DNA from: Fennellomyces sp. T-0311
Taxonomy: Eukaryota > Mucoromycota > Mucoromycetes > Mucorales > Lichtheimiaceae
DNA length: 64,000 nt
Reading direction: 5' to 3'
NCBI GenBank assembly: GCA_025266875.1
Contig: JALLLT010000031.1
Coordinates: forward strand, 186,001-250,000
Shown here: piece by piece, positions 48,660 to 62,200 of the stretch
How the letters are laid out: the number at the start of each line of letters is the position of its first letter
How positions within the stretch are numbered: position 1 is the stretch's first letter
The notes under the pieces: model-generated
What the model was told of the DNA's origin: nothing
Database searches by the model: none
The model's input: only the letters and a program-made list of their open reading frames with translations
Position numbers and translations under genes: made by a program

Positions 48660-50087
48660 ATGCCACCTCGCGACCCGGCAATATCGACCCAAATTATATC
48701 GGCTGCAGAAGATGAAAGAGACAAGTTAATTGAAAACTCTTTGCAACGACAGTGGCAATCAGATAAGCCGGGGTATGGATTATCAGAATATAAAAAACTT
48801 GTCCTTGTCACTGACACTTTATTCTAGACCGCTCAAGTCGACGTATACTCGAGAAGAATTGGTAAATGGCTGATCTACCAAAAAAGTGGTGAACCTTAAA
48901 AAATGCTAATATTGCTTCCGGTAGCTTTCATATGCAAAATGTTTTGTGTCTGACAACCAGGATACACCAACAACTCTGATATCCAAAGCAATCGGATGGA
49001 TTCAAAGCGTTCCAAGTGCGCTGGTTCGCTATGGAGTGCTGCTTCCTATCCGTCTGGCTTCATTGAGTGCAGCTACTTTGGCGTTTTTCGTGTCATTACC
49101 GATCGCAGTAACGATCGACAGCAAGAGCATGGTGGTAATGCGTTGAAAAAATAAGAATACGAATCAGAACAACTAATCGCCTGAATTAGTCTACGTTGGT
49201 CAAGTACTATTGCAAAGGCATTCTGTTTTCTCTAGGAACGAATCCTCGTTACCTAGGTAACAAGCCCTGCCTTTCGGAACCGCATGTTTTTGTGGTATGT
49301 TGAGGAAATGGTAAAGAGCGATCGTTGCTGATCTAAAGGACTTTAGGCAAATCATACCTCATACCTCGACTATATTCTCGTTAGTGCCTGTCGTTTTCCT
49401 AACGCGGTTGTCATGGCACGCCACAGCGGTGCCCTTGGTTTTCTCCAAAATAACGGGTTAAATTTCCTCCATTCGATGACCTTTGACCGTTCAAATTCTG
49501 AAGAACGAAAAACTCTTGCCGAGCGGTAAGTCTTCTTCATGATATATTACTCTATCATATATTTATCAAACCGATCAGATTAAGGAAACATGTCATGAAT
49601 CCCACCACTTGGCCGAATCCAATGATCATTTTCCCAGAAGGAACGTGCGTCAATAACAAATACTCTATCCGATTTCAAAAAGGTGCCTTTGAACTCGGTG
49701 TAAAAGTGTGCCCTGTTGCCATCAAGTACGTATAATAGATCAACCCATGAGGAGATGATTTTTAATCAATATTGCAGATATGATCGATACTGGGGTGATC
49801 CTTATTGGGATACGCGAAAGGTATGAACGACAGGAAATACAAGAATGACGCTGGATGCTGATCGGAAGCTCTAGGGATTTTTGTACTATGCATTCTATCG
49901 TATGACGCGATGGATCACACCGGTAGATATCGTCTACTGCGAGCCGCAGGATCCACATCCTGAAGAAGATGCGGTTGAATACGGCGATCGTATCAAATCA
50001 TTGATTTCGGATACCATCAACTTGACAAACGAAGATTTCAATGGCATGGCCAAACGGGATCTCCTCAAGGCATTAGACGAGGTGTAA
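48660..50087 (+). CDS. Glycerol-3-phosphate acyltransferase, GPAT3/4 (AGPAT9) type
   Basis: Eight exons (48660-48772, 48828-48861, 48961-49134, 49190-49294, 49347-49525, 49579-49725, 49778-49820, 49875-50087) close in phase to give 335 residues. Hydrophobic segments around residues 65-105 should anchor it in the ER. Acyltransferase motif I is ANHTSYLDYIL (the HX4D box). Motif III is FPEGTCVNNKYSIRF. The following VKVCPVAIKYDRYWGDPYWDTRK matches GPAT3/4 rather than Slc1-type AGPATs. These enzymes make lysophosphatidic acid for glycerolipid synthesis. An alternative start 140 bp upstream (MDLPTWIRQCSDIKRLALQF at 48530) could join exon 1 through a weak donor. The gene is divergent from the PI-PLC-like gene. 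Confidence 0.87.
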
Positions 50088-50353
50088 ATTATAAAGCGTG
50101 TTTTTGTTTTGTTTGCTTCTTTGTTGTACATAAAATTGACATCATGTATTGTTGCTTTGTAACTCCTTGTCTGGATGTTGCGTAGCACGCGCTCCTTTGG
50201 TTGATAACGGGGCTTGGGTTAGTTGGTCCGGTCCATAGGTTACCGCAGCAGTTAAAGCGCATGACAAGGATGAGTCAAGTTGACCACATTTCGTATAATT
50301 TTTAAGGGCGGACGGATCTGGGAGGCTCGACGCCTTTTTCTTCTTCTTTGACA

Positions 50354-52303
50354 ATGCACAACGAAACACAATATTCTTCTTCTCCTTGGAATCATTTGGG
50401 TGACTTGAAGGATGCCCTTCCGCCTGAGATTGACGATGCCGGCAATGTCGAGTACAAAGTAAGTGATAAGCTGGCATTTCTTTTTGTTATCACTCGCTAA
50501 CTCCATTGCAGCTGAAATTAGTCGACCCTTCGATCGAACGTTTGGATCACCTGATTACGCAGATGAAGTGGAGGTCACTAAACTATTAAGAGTGCTGCCC
50601 TGTTGATATCTGACAAGTGGGATAGATTATCGGAAGGAGACGGAGAAGCAATGTATGAGCTTGGTGTTGACGACGACGGAACGCTTGTCGGTTAGTATCG
50701 ACGTACTCACGTACCTGAATATGCAGCTGACTCACTGTTGACGATAGGTCTATCTGAGGAGGACATGTCAGCATCCGTGGATACCCTACGTCAAATGGCG
50801 GATGCACTCGACGCTGATGTGTCAATATTACGTGAACTGACAATGGATGAGCTGGGAAGACAGGCACGTAAATCCAAAGGTGACCACAAAGTTCTCGAAG
50901 CACTTGTCCGCAAGCGACCGAACGATCAACAGCAACAGTTCACTGATATCCGAGTTGCCATGCTGGGAGGTCACGGCGAAGGCAAATCGACGTTGCTAGG
51001 ATACATCACTCACGGTATCCAAGACAACGGTCGAGGACGTGCTCGACTCTGTTGCGCTCGCCATCGGCACGAAATTGAATCTGGACGAACATCATCGATA
51101 TCACATGAGATCATTGGATATGATTCCGAAGGTCGATTGATCAACTTTGCAAGCACGCACATCACTACATGGGAAGAAATCTGTGAGGCGAGCAGCAAAG
51201 TAATTACGTTTCTGGATTTGTGCGGCCATGCAAAATACCTACGAACAACTATCTCTGGTATGACAGGTTATTCTCCCGATTATGCCGCTCTCGTCTTGTC
51301 AGGAAACATGAGCGGAATATCCGAAATGGCACGTGAACACTTGTCGCTTGCTGTCATGTTGGATGTGCCCGTTTTTGTCATTGTAACAAAGGTGGATGTC
51401 GCCTCGCGCGATCAATTACAGCGCACGTTGAATTCGTTGGTGCAGTTGCTCAGAGCTCCCGGAATGAACAAAGTGCCGGTAATTGTCCGCGACGAAAACG
51501 ACTTTGTATCCTGTGCATCCCATCTGGCTCGTGGTGGGCCTGAAATACCGATCTTTTTGGTTTCCAACGTTACTGGAACGAATATTGATCTGCTTGAGCG
51601 TTTCTTGAATTTCTTGCCGAGGCCAACAAAGCATTATGATGAATTATTAGAGGAATCTGTCGAGTTTCAGGTGGAAGAAACTTACTCATTGCAAGGTATG
51701 TTTATATGAAAATGTTCCCTTTGGAACAGAAAAGGGTACATTTTTGACATAAAATATGGAGATATCGGACCAGTGATTGGTGGTGTTTTGCGTCGTGGTC
51801 GCATCAATATTCGCGAGGACAGGACATATCATCTTGGTCCTGATAGTACTGGTGGATTTGTTAAAGTCAATGTCAAATCAATACAGCGACATCGCGTACC
51901 GACTCATTATGTCCATTGCGGCCAAGCAGCGACTCTTGCTCTTCAGCTTTCAAACCTGGATTGGCGGATACAACGCGGAATGGTTCTACTCGGTGCAGAT
52001 GAACCAAGCAGCTACTATGAATTTGAGGCAGACCTGATTGTTTTGTATCATCCAACAGGAATCACCGTGGGTACTTGTGGTATGGTTCATTCCGGATCCG
52101 TCCGTCAAAGAGCCCGAGTGGTTGCAATATCGTCAACCATCGATACCGACTCCAAACGAAAAATCCCCTCGGGCAGCGAAGGTCGTTGCATATTGCGCTT
52201 TATGAACGAACCCAAGTACCTTTGCAAAGGCGCTCAAGTTTTATTTATGGAAGGAAAGGCAAAGTGCTTGGGACGTGTAATACGATTAATAAATAATACA
52301 TGA
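50354..52303 (+). CDS. GTPBP1/2-like translational-type GTPase
   Basis: Five exons (50354-50458, 50512-50573, 50626-50690, 50748-51695, 51762-52303) join in phase to give 573 residues. The N-terminal part (QMKWRLSEGDGEAMYELGV, then GLSEEDM) is the GTPBP1/2 leader. The G domain has G1 GGHGEGKSTLLG, the switch-like HEIESGRTSSIS, G3 FLDLCGHAKYLRTT and G4 TKVDVASR. An EF-Tu-like beta-barrel follows (DIGPVIGGVLRRGRI, later RCILRFMNEPKYLCKGAQVLF). Animal GTPBP1 and GTPBP2 take part in exosome-linked mRNA decay and ribosome rescue. A fungal role is inferred only. G3 is DxxGH, typical of the translational GTPase class. Confidence 0.9.
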
Positions 52304-53189
52304 TCAATTTTTTTTTGTTTACATCTTTATGTTCGCGATGTCTCGGATACAAGAAGTATGTGTAAAGAAGTGTACAATTTGCCTCCCACAAGTCGACTTT
52401 GTACCAGAGCCTATATTGGGGTGCGGGAGTTTTTCTCGTCACTCTTTATTCGTTAAGAAAGCCACATATTGAGTGTACGCTCGTTCCTCTGCTTTTATTT
52501 ACAAAGTAAAGGAGTTATTATTATAGCTGCGCTTAAGATCGCTTTCAAGAACAAGTTGTTCGCACGACTTTATATCGTCGTTCTCTCTTGCAAAAAGGTT
52601 GATGAGAACAAACGGCATCAGAATGCGAACGACATATGACTCCGCTGAAAAAGGTGTCTCATTTCCATTTTTAAAAGAAGTCCTGTCCAAGAAGTTGATT
52701 GGTGTTTAGCGCCATTGAAAATTTTTAAATCCCACAATGCACTCTCGAACTTGATTTCTGCAAAGCATATCAAGAGGCACTTTATATTCCCGTAAAGGAA
52801 CCAGTATCGCATAGACCGTATCTTAGCAGCCAATGTACCACCGTCTGAGTTTTTCTTTCAGACGAAAAAGCAAGTGAAGGGGATTGATCGTACGGCAACA
52901 CCGAAATATTTGCAACTTGTTAAGGCACAATCCACATACAGTCGTGGAATAGACGCGAATAGTATTCATTTTAATAAATCAAGCCAGGGACCGGCGAAAC
53001 CGAACATGGATGGCACGTGCAGTTTTCTGTAACTGACAGAACCTGTGAATGTTTGTTCGTTTAAATGTTTGTTTGGTGTTACTTTGTTATTGTGTGAGCG
53101 TGAATTTTCCATGGGACATCCTAATGTACAATTATTTAAGGTGTAGGAAAAGAAAGAGGGATCCACATCCTTTTGTAATCGTCGCCATC
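52304..53189. other. Intergenic spacer
   Basis: No gene recognised. Two motif-free minus-strand frames occur around 52499-52833. The last 150 bp lead into the subtilisin start. The reading frame of the subtilisin extends upstream, but a signal-peptide ATG at 53190 is the better start. Confidence 0.5.
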
Positions 53190-54739
53190 ATGAGAATAAG
53201 CACTGCGCTGGTTAGCTGTGCTCTTGTAGTTATCACTGCTGCTCTTCCGTCGGACCATCTGGGATCTGGCACTGCGCTCAACTCACCCACACACGTTATC
53301 AAATTCAAGCGTAGTCTATTCAATGGCACTACAGGTATAAAGAAGTACTTTACAAAGAGAGAACACAATGCTCAATCCATTACTTTTGAAAAAAAAGCAC
53401 ATAACTTGGTCGCATCCAAACATCGAGAATACATGCTCATGTCCTTACGAGCTACAAGTAACAAACGCGACACAGCTGCTGCAGAAGATGAAGAGGAATT
53501 ACTTATCCAAGCGGCCGATATGGAACGACGACTTTCGTTGGATCACATCAGCCTTGATCAAGACTTTGTTGCTGTATCTGGCGTATTCCCTGACGCCGGA
53601 TTCATCGACACGCTTCACAAGGACAATGCAGTGGATTATGTTGAGACAAACCATATTTACAAAGCCACCTTTTTACTCCCAGAGGAAAAGCTCATGATGA
53701 CAGAAAATGATACCACCTTGCAAAAGCGATCACAAGCTTCCAGTCCCGATTGGGGTCTTGCGCGGATCCATCACCGTGAACGTGGAGCTTTGGATTCATA
53801 CGAATATGACGAAACCGCTGGGTAAGCTAGAACGGGTGCTTCTTTCAAAGCGGATGGACCAACGCACACAGTAGATCGGGCGTCCATGTATTTGTTCTTG
53901 ACTCCGGTGTGAATATCGGCCACACCGACTTTGAAGGCCGCGCCAAGATTGAAGCAAATTTTGTTCCAAACGAAGACGGTGTTGATCTGGGCGGTCATGG
54001 CACACACGTGGCAGGCAAAATTGCAGGCAAGGTCTACGGTGTTGCCAAGTCAGCGACCATCCATTCCGTCAAGATTTTGAATCGATCGGGGGATGGCACC
54101 ATGAGCAACTTGATCAAAGGTAAGCGGGAAAAGCAAAGAGTTGGATTCGTAGCTAATTCCTTGCGCAACAGGTATCTCGCATGTCATCCAAGCAGCCACA
54201 CCAGGCAAGTCATTGATCAACCTGTCGTTGAGCGGGCCCAAATCGCGGCTTATCGACGAAGCCATTTCCAAGGTGGTGAACGACTACAATATCCCCGTCT
54301 TTGTATCGTCCGGCAACTCGGGAACAGACGCCTGCTACTTTTCCCCGGCATCGAACCCGGACGTGTTTTCGGTGGGCGCAACGGACATCAACGACAAGGT
54401 TCCGTACTATTCGGACACTGGCCGGTGCGTCAAGATGTATGCACCGGGTTCAAACATCAAGAGTGCGTGGATTGGCGGCGACGATCAGGTCAAGAGTCTA
54501 GATGGCACAAGGTAATTTTTGCGGATATTCTCGTTACATAATCACTCACCTAAAATGGTAGCATGGCGAATCCCCACGTTGTTGGCATTGCTGCGACTCT
54601 TTTATCGAACCAGACGTTTGCTTCGCCCAAGGAACTGTACGATGCCGTCGTCGCCAAGGCAACCAGTGGTCTCCTGACATTTACCCCAGCCGCGGACGAG
54701 GATATGAACAACAACCGTATAGCTTACAACGGCCCTTGA
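53190..54739 (+). CDS. Subtilisin-like serine protease (proteinase K / cerevisin type)
   Basis: Four exons (53190-53821, 53875-54119, 54172-54511, 54562-54739) close in phase, giving 464 residues. A signal peptide (MRISTALVSCALVVITAAL) precedes an I9-type propeptide of about 160 residues (VIKFKRS, DFVAVSGVFPDAGFIDTLH, VDYVETNHIY). The catalytic triad is visible: Asp220 in VLDSGV, His255 in GGHGTHVAG, and Ser406 in DGTSMANPHV, which is rebuilt across the last intron. The oxyanion-type FVSSGNSGTDACYFSPAS segment is also intact. This is the S8A proteinase K family, secreted or vacuolar. Dibasic KR before the mature domain (QKRSQASSPDWGL) suggests a processing point. Confidence 0.95.
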
Positions 54740-54833
54740 TAACATATATTAAAACTTTCAAACTCACTTGTGAAACACATTTTTTGCATCGTTCACCTGG
54801 GAATATTTCTTTTTCCATAAAGAAAAGGCCATA

Positions 54834-56347
54834 ATGGAATCGAGCTCTTCAACAAGCCCACCAGCCGATGCCGCCATCGCCGCTGCTGCATCGGGCAAGG
54901 CAGCCACTCGCTTTAGTTTCCAACATTTCGATCAGGAATCCGATTTTGGCGTCGAGGATGAAAATGGTGAACGGGTTCGAAAACGTAAGCGGCCTGGGCG
55001 CAAACCCAATCCACCAACGCTCCAAGAACGTCGAGCACAGAATCGAGCTGCGCAACGAGCATTTCGCGAACGAGAACAACAGCGACGACAAGAGAAAGAA
55101 CGTGAGAATCAATTGCATTTGGAAGAGTTGATTCGTACGAGAAAACGGCTGGCCGAAGTGCAATACGAAGCCAACTACTTGCGAGGTTGCGTGTTATTGT
55201 TGTGCATGACCAACTTGGTTGAGCGTGGTTCAGTGCCTCATATCTGGACTGACACTCGAGTGTTTCCCATTCCTTGGGTTGGGATGCCACCTTCTCCTCC
55301 CAACGACAATGTCAACAGTATCCCCGCCATTCTCAAAACAGTGCTTGGCAAAAACAATCAGATTCTCGACTTTCAGTCGTCGTTAATGACGGCACGATGC
55401 ACTGGCTGGTCACTTCCCAGCCAAATCGAGCAGCTATTGAACGGTGTGGATTCGTTTATCCCGCAAGAATCCGCTGCGGAAAAAAGTACTCATTCAAAGA
55501 CCAACACGTCGCCATCGATATTGTCCACCATGCAGCAGCATCGCGAGCAGAAACGAAAGGAGCAGCTGGAACGGATGCGAGAGGAGGATAGCGAGGATGA
55601 AGATTCGCTCTCAGCATCGACAGGCACAGAATCCATGGTGAGCAACTTTACAGCAACGAAAAACGTATATGGCACTGTCACGGATACACCCACGCTTAAA
55701 ACACCTGACGACCTCACACACATGCCTCCTCTCCAAGCTCTTCATATTCTACGGTTACAACTCAAGTCATCCAGCATTCTGGGCGACAAAACCCGGATTT
55801 CTTTGACACCCAGTAAGCATTTTCAGTCCATAAATGGTATATTTGCACATACTAATCCCAAACGAAAGCCGCCCTGCAACGACTGATACCGCACGACGTA
55901 CGAATCGATTACACACCTGGCCCTTCATTACGCGATCGAATGATTCTTTTCCAAGGGTTCTATGACGCGGATGAATGCTTCGAACTGCTATCCAAAAAAA
56001 CAATGTTCATTGGCGGTGACCCACGCGACACCCGGAATTGGGTACCACATCCCACATTCTCTGAAAAGTTCTGGTTCCTGTCCCATCAACTTGTAGACCA
56101 CCATTCCGGCGAATGCGCACTGATACCCGAAATCATCGACGCCATCCTCGCCAACCAGCGCCAAAAAGAGGAGGAAATTAAAAGGATACAAAAGGAGAAG
56201 GAGGAACGAGAGAGGGAGGAGGAGGAGGAGGTTTCGAGCAGTGTGCGGACCACATCAGCGCGAAGTAGTGCTGCCCGGAGAGCACCATTGTCGTCGGTCC
56301 GAAGCGAGCGATCGTCAAATATAAGATCATTACCCTTGGATCTGTAA
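54834..56347 (+). CDS. bZIP transcription factor (AP-1/Yap-like) with a DUF3425-type C-terminal region
   Basis: Two exons (54834-55812 and 55869-56347) give 485 residues. The basic region reads RRAQNRAAQRAFRERE (about residues 65-80), the NxxAQxxFR signature of the Pap1/Yap family. A short leucine-zipper-like helix follows (LEELIRTRKRLAEVQYEANYLRG). The middle and end (IPHDVRIDYTPGPSLRDRMILF, WVPHPTFSEKFWFLSHQLVD) match the DUF3425 module often attached to fungal bZIPs. The tail is Lys/Glu/Arg-rich and then Ser/Arg-rich. The cysteine-rich redox domains of Yap1 are not evident. The gene starts about 95 bp after the subtilisin stop and converges with TAF5. Confidence 0.88.
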
Positions 56348-56660
56348 TCGTGTATAGGATAGACATCCCTCCTCCCGCTCATTATACCTATCACTATTAC
56401 AGCTCTACGATCGCATCATCTATCCCAACTTCGTACAGATTGTGTTTTTATATATACTTTTCATTCAGCAGAGTTTTACATTGCACTAAATGCTTTAGAT
56501 GCCCGTTTCAGGCGAGGAGAATGCCCCGGCAACTAAGCATAAGTTTCGTTTGGTGAATTGAACGTCGTATATAGGTGTATGCTTAGTAGGGAACACTCCC
56601 AGTTGATCATTGCTATAAGGCGCTTAGTACTGGCTTGACGATCATGGTCAATGCTTTGTG
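56348..56660. other. Convergent 3' spacer of the bZIP and TAF5 genes
   Basis: No coding content seen; the two stops face each other across 313 bp. Confidence 0.5.
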
Positions 56661-59260
56661 TTACCTTTCGATCGCACCCTTCTTCCGCTTCGCGTCATCT
56701 TTTGCCTTGTCTTTAGCCAAGTCCTTCTTATCCTTTCTGGAGCGATCATTATCATCGAGTCGTATCCGCTTGGTGTCCATCCCATCGTCTGAGCCAAACG
56801 CAACTGCCGAACTCGACAGGGTATCTTTGTTCACGTCCCACACACGCACAGTTCCATCCGCACCGCCCGATACAAGCACGTTGCTATCGGCACTGAATTC
56901 AACAGAATAAATGAATCCAGTATGGCCTGTCATCCTCTTGAGTCGTCGACCAGAGCCCAAATCCCAAAGCATGATCGATTTGTCCTCACCTACACGCAAC
57001 AGTTACCATCTCACTTTCAGCAAAAATACTTATTCTTTTTACCAGCAGATGCCATTAAGCGACCATTTGGTGATACGGCAACCGTTTTAATTGATCCAGA
57101 ATGGCCAGTGAATACTCGGACACAGGTTCCTCTTTGTACGTCCCACAATCGACATGTACGATCACTTGATCCTGTTACCAAGTACTTTGAGTTTGGATGG
57201 AATTTGACGGTCTAGTGGCCCAAAACATTAGTATCATGCTTAATAAGCCCAAGAGATGCCCTACATCGACATCAGAAAGATGGCCTGCAAAGATTCGCAA
57301 GGGATGGATATGATCACAACTCCATAATCTCGCAGTTCGATCATGGGAAGCCGTGGCAAAATAAAAACCGTAGGGTCCAAAATCGACATCCCAAATTGGA
57401 TAGTTGTGGCCTTTGTAGCACACAAGGTTCGAGTATGTTTGTGTGCTCCATAATCGTGCAGTTTTGTCTTCAGAGCATGAGATAAGATATTTGTTATCAT
57501 GGCTGAAACTGACGCCGTAAACGGGTCCAGAGTGGCCAATAAGTCGTTTGTATTCAGATCCGTGCCGTTCCTTTTGACGGTTCAAGTCGGCATCTGGTAA
57601 TATTTCGTTTAGATGCATCCAAATATCACACGAACAACTTACTGTCGTTGACATGTGCAGGATTGACTGTGCTCTTGAGACCCCGCAGCTTTTCACCTTT
57701 CAGGCTCCATATTTTGATGAATGATTCGGAAAAACCGCCAGCGACAAGAGTGGCATCCTCGGTCATTGTTAGGCAGTTTAAGCTAGACAGCAGTTGAGTT
57801 CACATGATCCGCACTAGTTGCGCAGCACGTACCCGTCGTGTGTGTTGTGGAATGTATAGCAGCAAATGCTTGGTAAGGATGCGCTGCCAAGAGACACCCG
57901 CTTCCGTAAGTCCTTCAGCGATTCAAGTTCTGCTTCTATGTCTGTACCCCGGCTGGTCCAATGTCAGGACGGTGTATATCCCTCTCATATGTATCGGCAC
58001 TTACTATGGCGGAAATGGTATGTCACCAAACGCAGGGCCATCCGCAGTTGCTTCCTGCTTGATCTTTTTGTATGTGTCGAGTAGTGATACTTCATCCCGT
58101 TGGACCTAAAAGCAATGGCTTAATGATTCCCCTCAATTCCGATAGCAAGAAACGGCTTACTCCTTCAACTGCAGCCGCATCCTTCTTCGCTGCATCACGT
58201 TCCTTTAATGTACGCTCGACTTCCTCTCTAAGAGCCGTGTCCATTTGTGGTTCGCCGAGTTGAACGCTTTGCTGATTGAATGATTCGATTTGCTGTGCCT
58301 CATGGCCCGTGATGCCAATAACGCCCGTCATATCATCCATCTCCAATCCGCCCGCGGATTTAAGTTTGCCATGCACCACTGCAATAGAGCTGTTGTTTAT
58401 ATATGCATTCTATCGTTGATTCTCTTTCAGTTACCTTGAATGTTGAGATATTGGTTGACGATCCGCAGTAACAGCATGTATTTGTTATCTTGGAGATAGT
58501 TCAGGAACAGTTCAAACGGGACACTGGACATGCGCAGATTGTACTTGTTATTGCGGTACATCTGCGCCAACTCATTTTCGCGGATGTGTTCCGGGGAAGT
58601 TACTGTTTCCAAGCGACTGATATCGAGCGTGTGCAATTCCACATGGTCCTTCTTGTACGTTTCCATGAAATACTTTGCTGCGACAGAATGAGTATGGGAG
58701 CACTTTCATCATTCCGAAATCGCCTCACCTTGTTCTGACAGGTTCTTGCTGACAAGGTCAAGATACGCGTGCACGAATATGGGGAAAAGCACGGATCGCA
58801 ATTCAGGCTTAATATAGTATATAAGAAACCATCAACATAGCATTAGACACGTTTAGTCGTTCACCTTGTACCAGTCCAACGACTTTTCGATCCACTCTCG
58901 CAGGTTTCGATAGCTGACATTATATGCATCCGGGTCACCCTCTTCTGCATCTTTATACTTGAAAACGTGGCTCGATGCTGCACCGCCCGATGACGCGAGA
59001 ATTTGGGACAAATCATCTAGGGATACCGTGCTTCCACCTACTTCACGCGCAAAGATTGTCTCTGTAGCCTTGTATCCCTTCTTTTGTAAATACGACGCCA
59101 CGATTTTGTCTAAATCGGCTGGTGATGGTAAATTGGCTGCTGACGCCGTCACTCTTTGTTGATCGCCATTGCTGGGCGCTGGCTGCGATTGCCTGTTGTT
59201 CTCTGTGCCTTGATTCGATGAACCTGGTGTTGCTGAATTGGGTGGCGCTGGCGAGCTCAT
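56661..59260 (-). CDS. TAF5: TAF5, TFIID subunit with LisH, NTD2 and WD40 domains
   Basis: A leftward multi-exon gene starting [15 protein letters not shown] at 59260. A LisH-like motif ([25 protein letters not shown]) occurs near residues 50-75. The NTD2/TFIID_90kDa domain follows: [58 protein letters not shown]. The C-terminal half is a six- or seven-blade WD40 propeller ([76 protein letters not shown]). The protein ends in a Lys/Asp-rich tail. The order of domains and spacing match TAF5, roughly 650-700 residues. TAF5 is a core scaffold of TFIID (and of SAGA in yeast). At least eight introns are needed; I did not fix all of them. Confidence 0.9.
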
Positions 59261-62200
59261 TGTTTTTTTTTCGCAATTCAGCAAAAAAGAATGTTGGTGA
59301 TCGTTTGAAAGGACACAAGAACTGAATTTTCCTATCCCGCAGCTCTTGCTGAGACAGAAATGGGTGCTCACATCCTTGTTGTCATCACTTTTTTTCATGG
59401 ATACAATATCAGTCTATTATAGTAACAAAACGCTACCACGGCTACATATTGACGTTATATACTTGCAAATCAGTGGTTACAATATACGAAAGGTAGCCAC
59501 GAACCTTTATAATTATATTACTGCCGGACATAGGCTAGAGGTTAGAAAGCAATGATCTATTAAAAGGTAAGAGTTAATGTATAGGGAAAATAGATACTAT
59601 TCTTTTACATTAATAATCCGCGTCCACCATTAAGTTGTACCCTGCAACATAAAGATGCAACCTACTCTTAACAGCATTTCGTCGAAGCTTTACCCATGCC
59701 CGATTGACTTCTAGTTAAAGCTGTTTACTTGCTGGTCAATGAGTAAAACGAGCCTTCATAATTTCATCATCACTTTCTAACTTTATTTTACACTTATAAT
59801 CTGCTTCTCGGTATGAACCATCAGTATTCCTGCCTAGTAATATCGAGAAGAATGCAAAACGGGTAATAATACTCCACAGGAAAAAACTTATAGGGCCAAT
59901 TCAAATACCAACGTAAATTTATTCCATAGAACATACAATATTGAGACGTACTCAAATATACATGGTACAGTACAGGCGTGGCGTGGTAGAGTCATAGGAG
60001 TAATCTGGCAGTGGATGCGGCCGTAGACTAAGAAGAAGATATTGAAAGAATTTATGTTGCTCAAGTGAATCAATGATGATCGTCAAGAAAGCTTTCGTAT
60101 ACTACAGTCAACCAACATGGAACTAAATGAAATTGGCTACGTATATATGGCAGCTTCTCGGCCTATAATAATATTATATGTTTAGCAAAATAGCAGATGA
60201 AATGAACAAATAGAAAGAATGTCAGGTGGAGTGAGGACAGATACATGAATAAAAAAAACTTACTGGACAAAATGGAAAGAGAAGAGAAAAATACGATGAA
60301 ACCTATAGATTAGCGCATTTGCCATGTCATTTTACTTATGAATAAAGCAGTGTTGGTATCACCATCATACTGCACTAACAAAGACAAAGCAGTTCAATCA
60401 CACGTCCACTCCTCATGAGTTCGTACCATGTCACTTACCAACCGAAAAGTACACGTTGCTGTCTAATAAAATTAAGCGCAGCGCGTGGAGATAGCCTTTT
60501 TCTGTTTATGTTGGATAGTATGCATAAATCACAAACACTCATGGATGCTCTACCGTGCCGAACCCTTTGTTAAGAACTATATACCCAGCTACTAGGCCAA
60601 TGAGTGAACTAAAACTACACTATATGGCTTCCAAACGTCTATGATGCTATCGTCACTCTTATGTGAGCAATTCAATATAATAACATGACTTTATCGAGTC
60701 AAAATGGGATATATTTGTGATGATACACAAGGACACCCGACCCAATCGAAAATCCATGGCTGTCCCGGGACGTAGACTCCTTATAGGCGCTTCATCGTTA
60801 TCTTACGATAGAAACAAACGTACAATTGATACTATAGTTACTGCTTTCTTATCTAGGTGGCGTGATTGCGATATACTCTGTTCTTCTGTTAGACAGAGCT
60901 ATGAGCTTCAAATGTCTGGCAGTTGCCAACCTTACACAAGGAATTCGTTTGGTAAAACCACGATTGGTGACACCGAAACAAAAGTGAAAGTAGCAATAGA
61001 GCCTTTCCTTTTGGAATTTTCTCCATGTAAAACAACATGATACTCTGGAAAGTATCAACGGTCTAGATCGAAGTCCCATATCAGCTAATAAGATATCCAA
61101 TATGGCACTTGAGGAAGCAACTTTGCTTTCTTGGACATGATCCTGGGCATATGGTTAAGAGCCTTACTCCGCCTTTAGCTTGTATAGGCAAAAAAAAAAA
61201 ACCTTAATCAAGGTGTCTTCGTCCGCTGTGCTTTATATAATAAAAACATCACATCATATTGTAACCGTACCGATCAATGACATCATTTAGCTTCCGAAAA
61301 ATATGCACTTATACATTCTTTTTCATGATGATCCAGTGGAAAATTGTCTGTATAGTATATTGTGCTGGAGTAGACACTGTGCGAGGCTTTCTTTGGTATA
61401 ACAGCTAATATTAGTAACAGTATACCATAACGATACAGCCACGGAACAAAAGTGCAATATATAGATGCTGTGATGTCAGGAGATGAGTGTGCGCGACGTA
61501 GGTATAGCCTTTATTGGGGCTCATGGTTAAACATTAAAGGTAATTGAGAATCCAAGAGCATTACCAAGCTTTATTATGTCGGTTAGTTCTAAATGGTTCC
61601 CCGTCTTCTGACGTTTTGCGATAAACCACTAACGATCTGATGCACACAGAAGACAAAATTCAATTTAGCATACTTGACAACTCGTATGTATCACAAACTT
61701 TATTAAATGAAGGTGGATGTAAACAAGACGTGAATGTGTCTCTTTGTGAAAGAAAACAGAAGCCTGTGATGGCGGTAGCCAGCATGTTGATTATCATTTA
61801 TTATGACGATTTGTTTGTCCCATATATCTCTGAGCAAGTTCTCTCATCATGCATGGGAAGACATGTGAAAGCAGATGGCATTACTTTGCAATAATGCATC
61901 TCATTATGACTCCTAAGCTACTTATTAGCCTGTCACCGAAATTGTAATATTAAAATGGAATATACCTAAGCAAACTGCTGTTTAACCTCACTGTTGTGCC
62001 ACGCAATCGACAGGCTGATGTTCGATTGCTTTAAATGGACCCACCCCCCTTTTACAAGTGATCATCGCAATCCTCAAGCAAGAGCAATTAATATGAATTA
62101 TTAAGCTCTCTCTGACAATGAGATTGATGCTCATCAGTATCATGTGGCTATACCTATAATTTTTTATATAGTTTGGTTATAATTAATCGATCTGATTGTT

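Noticed and set aside
60717..61040. 107-codon plus-strand frame in the right-hand desert
   Set aside because: No recognisable domain, no splice partner and AT-biased composition.
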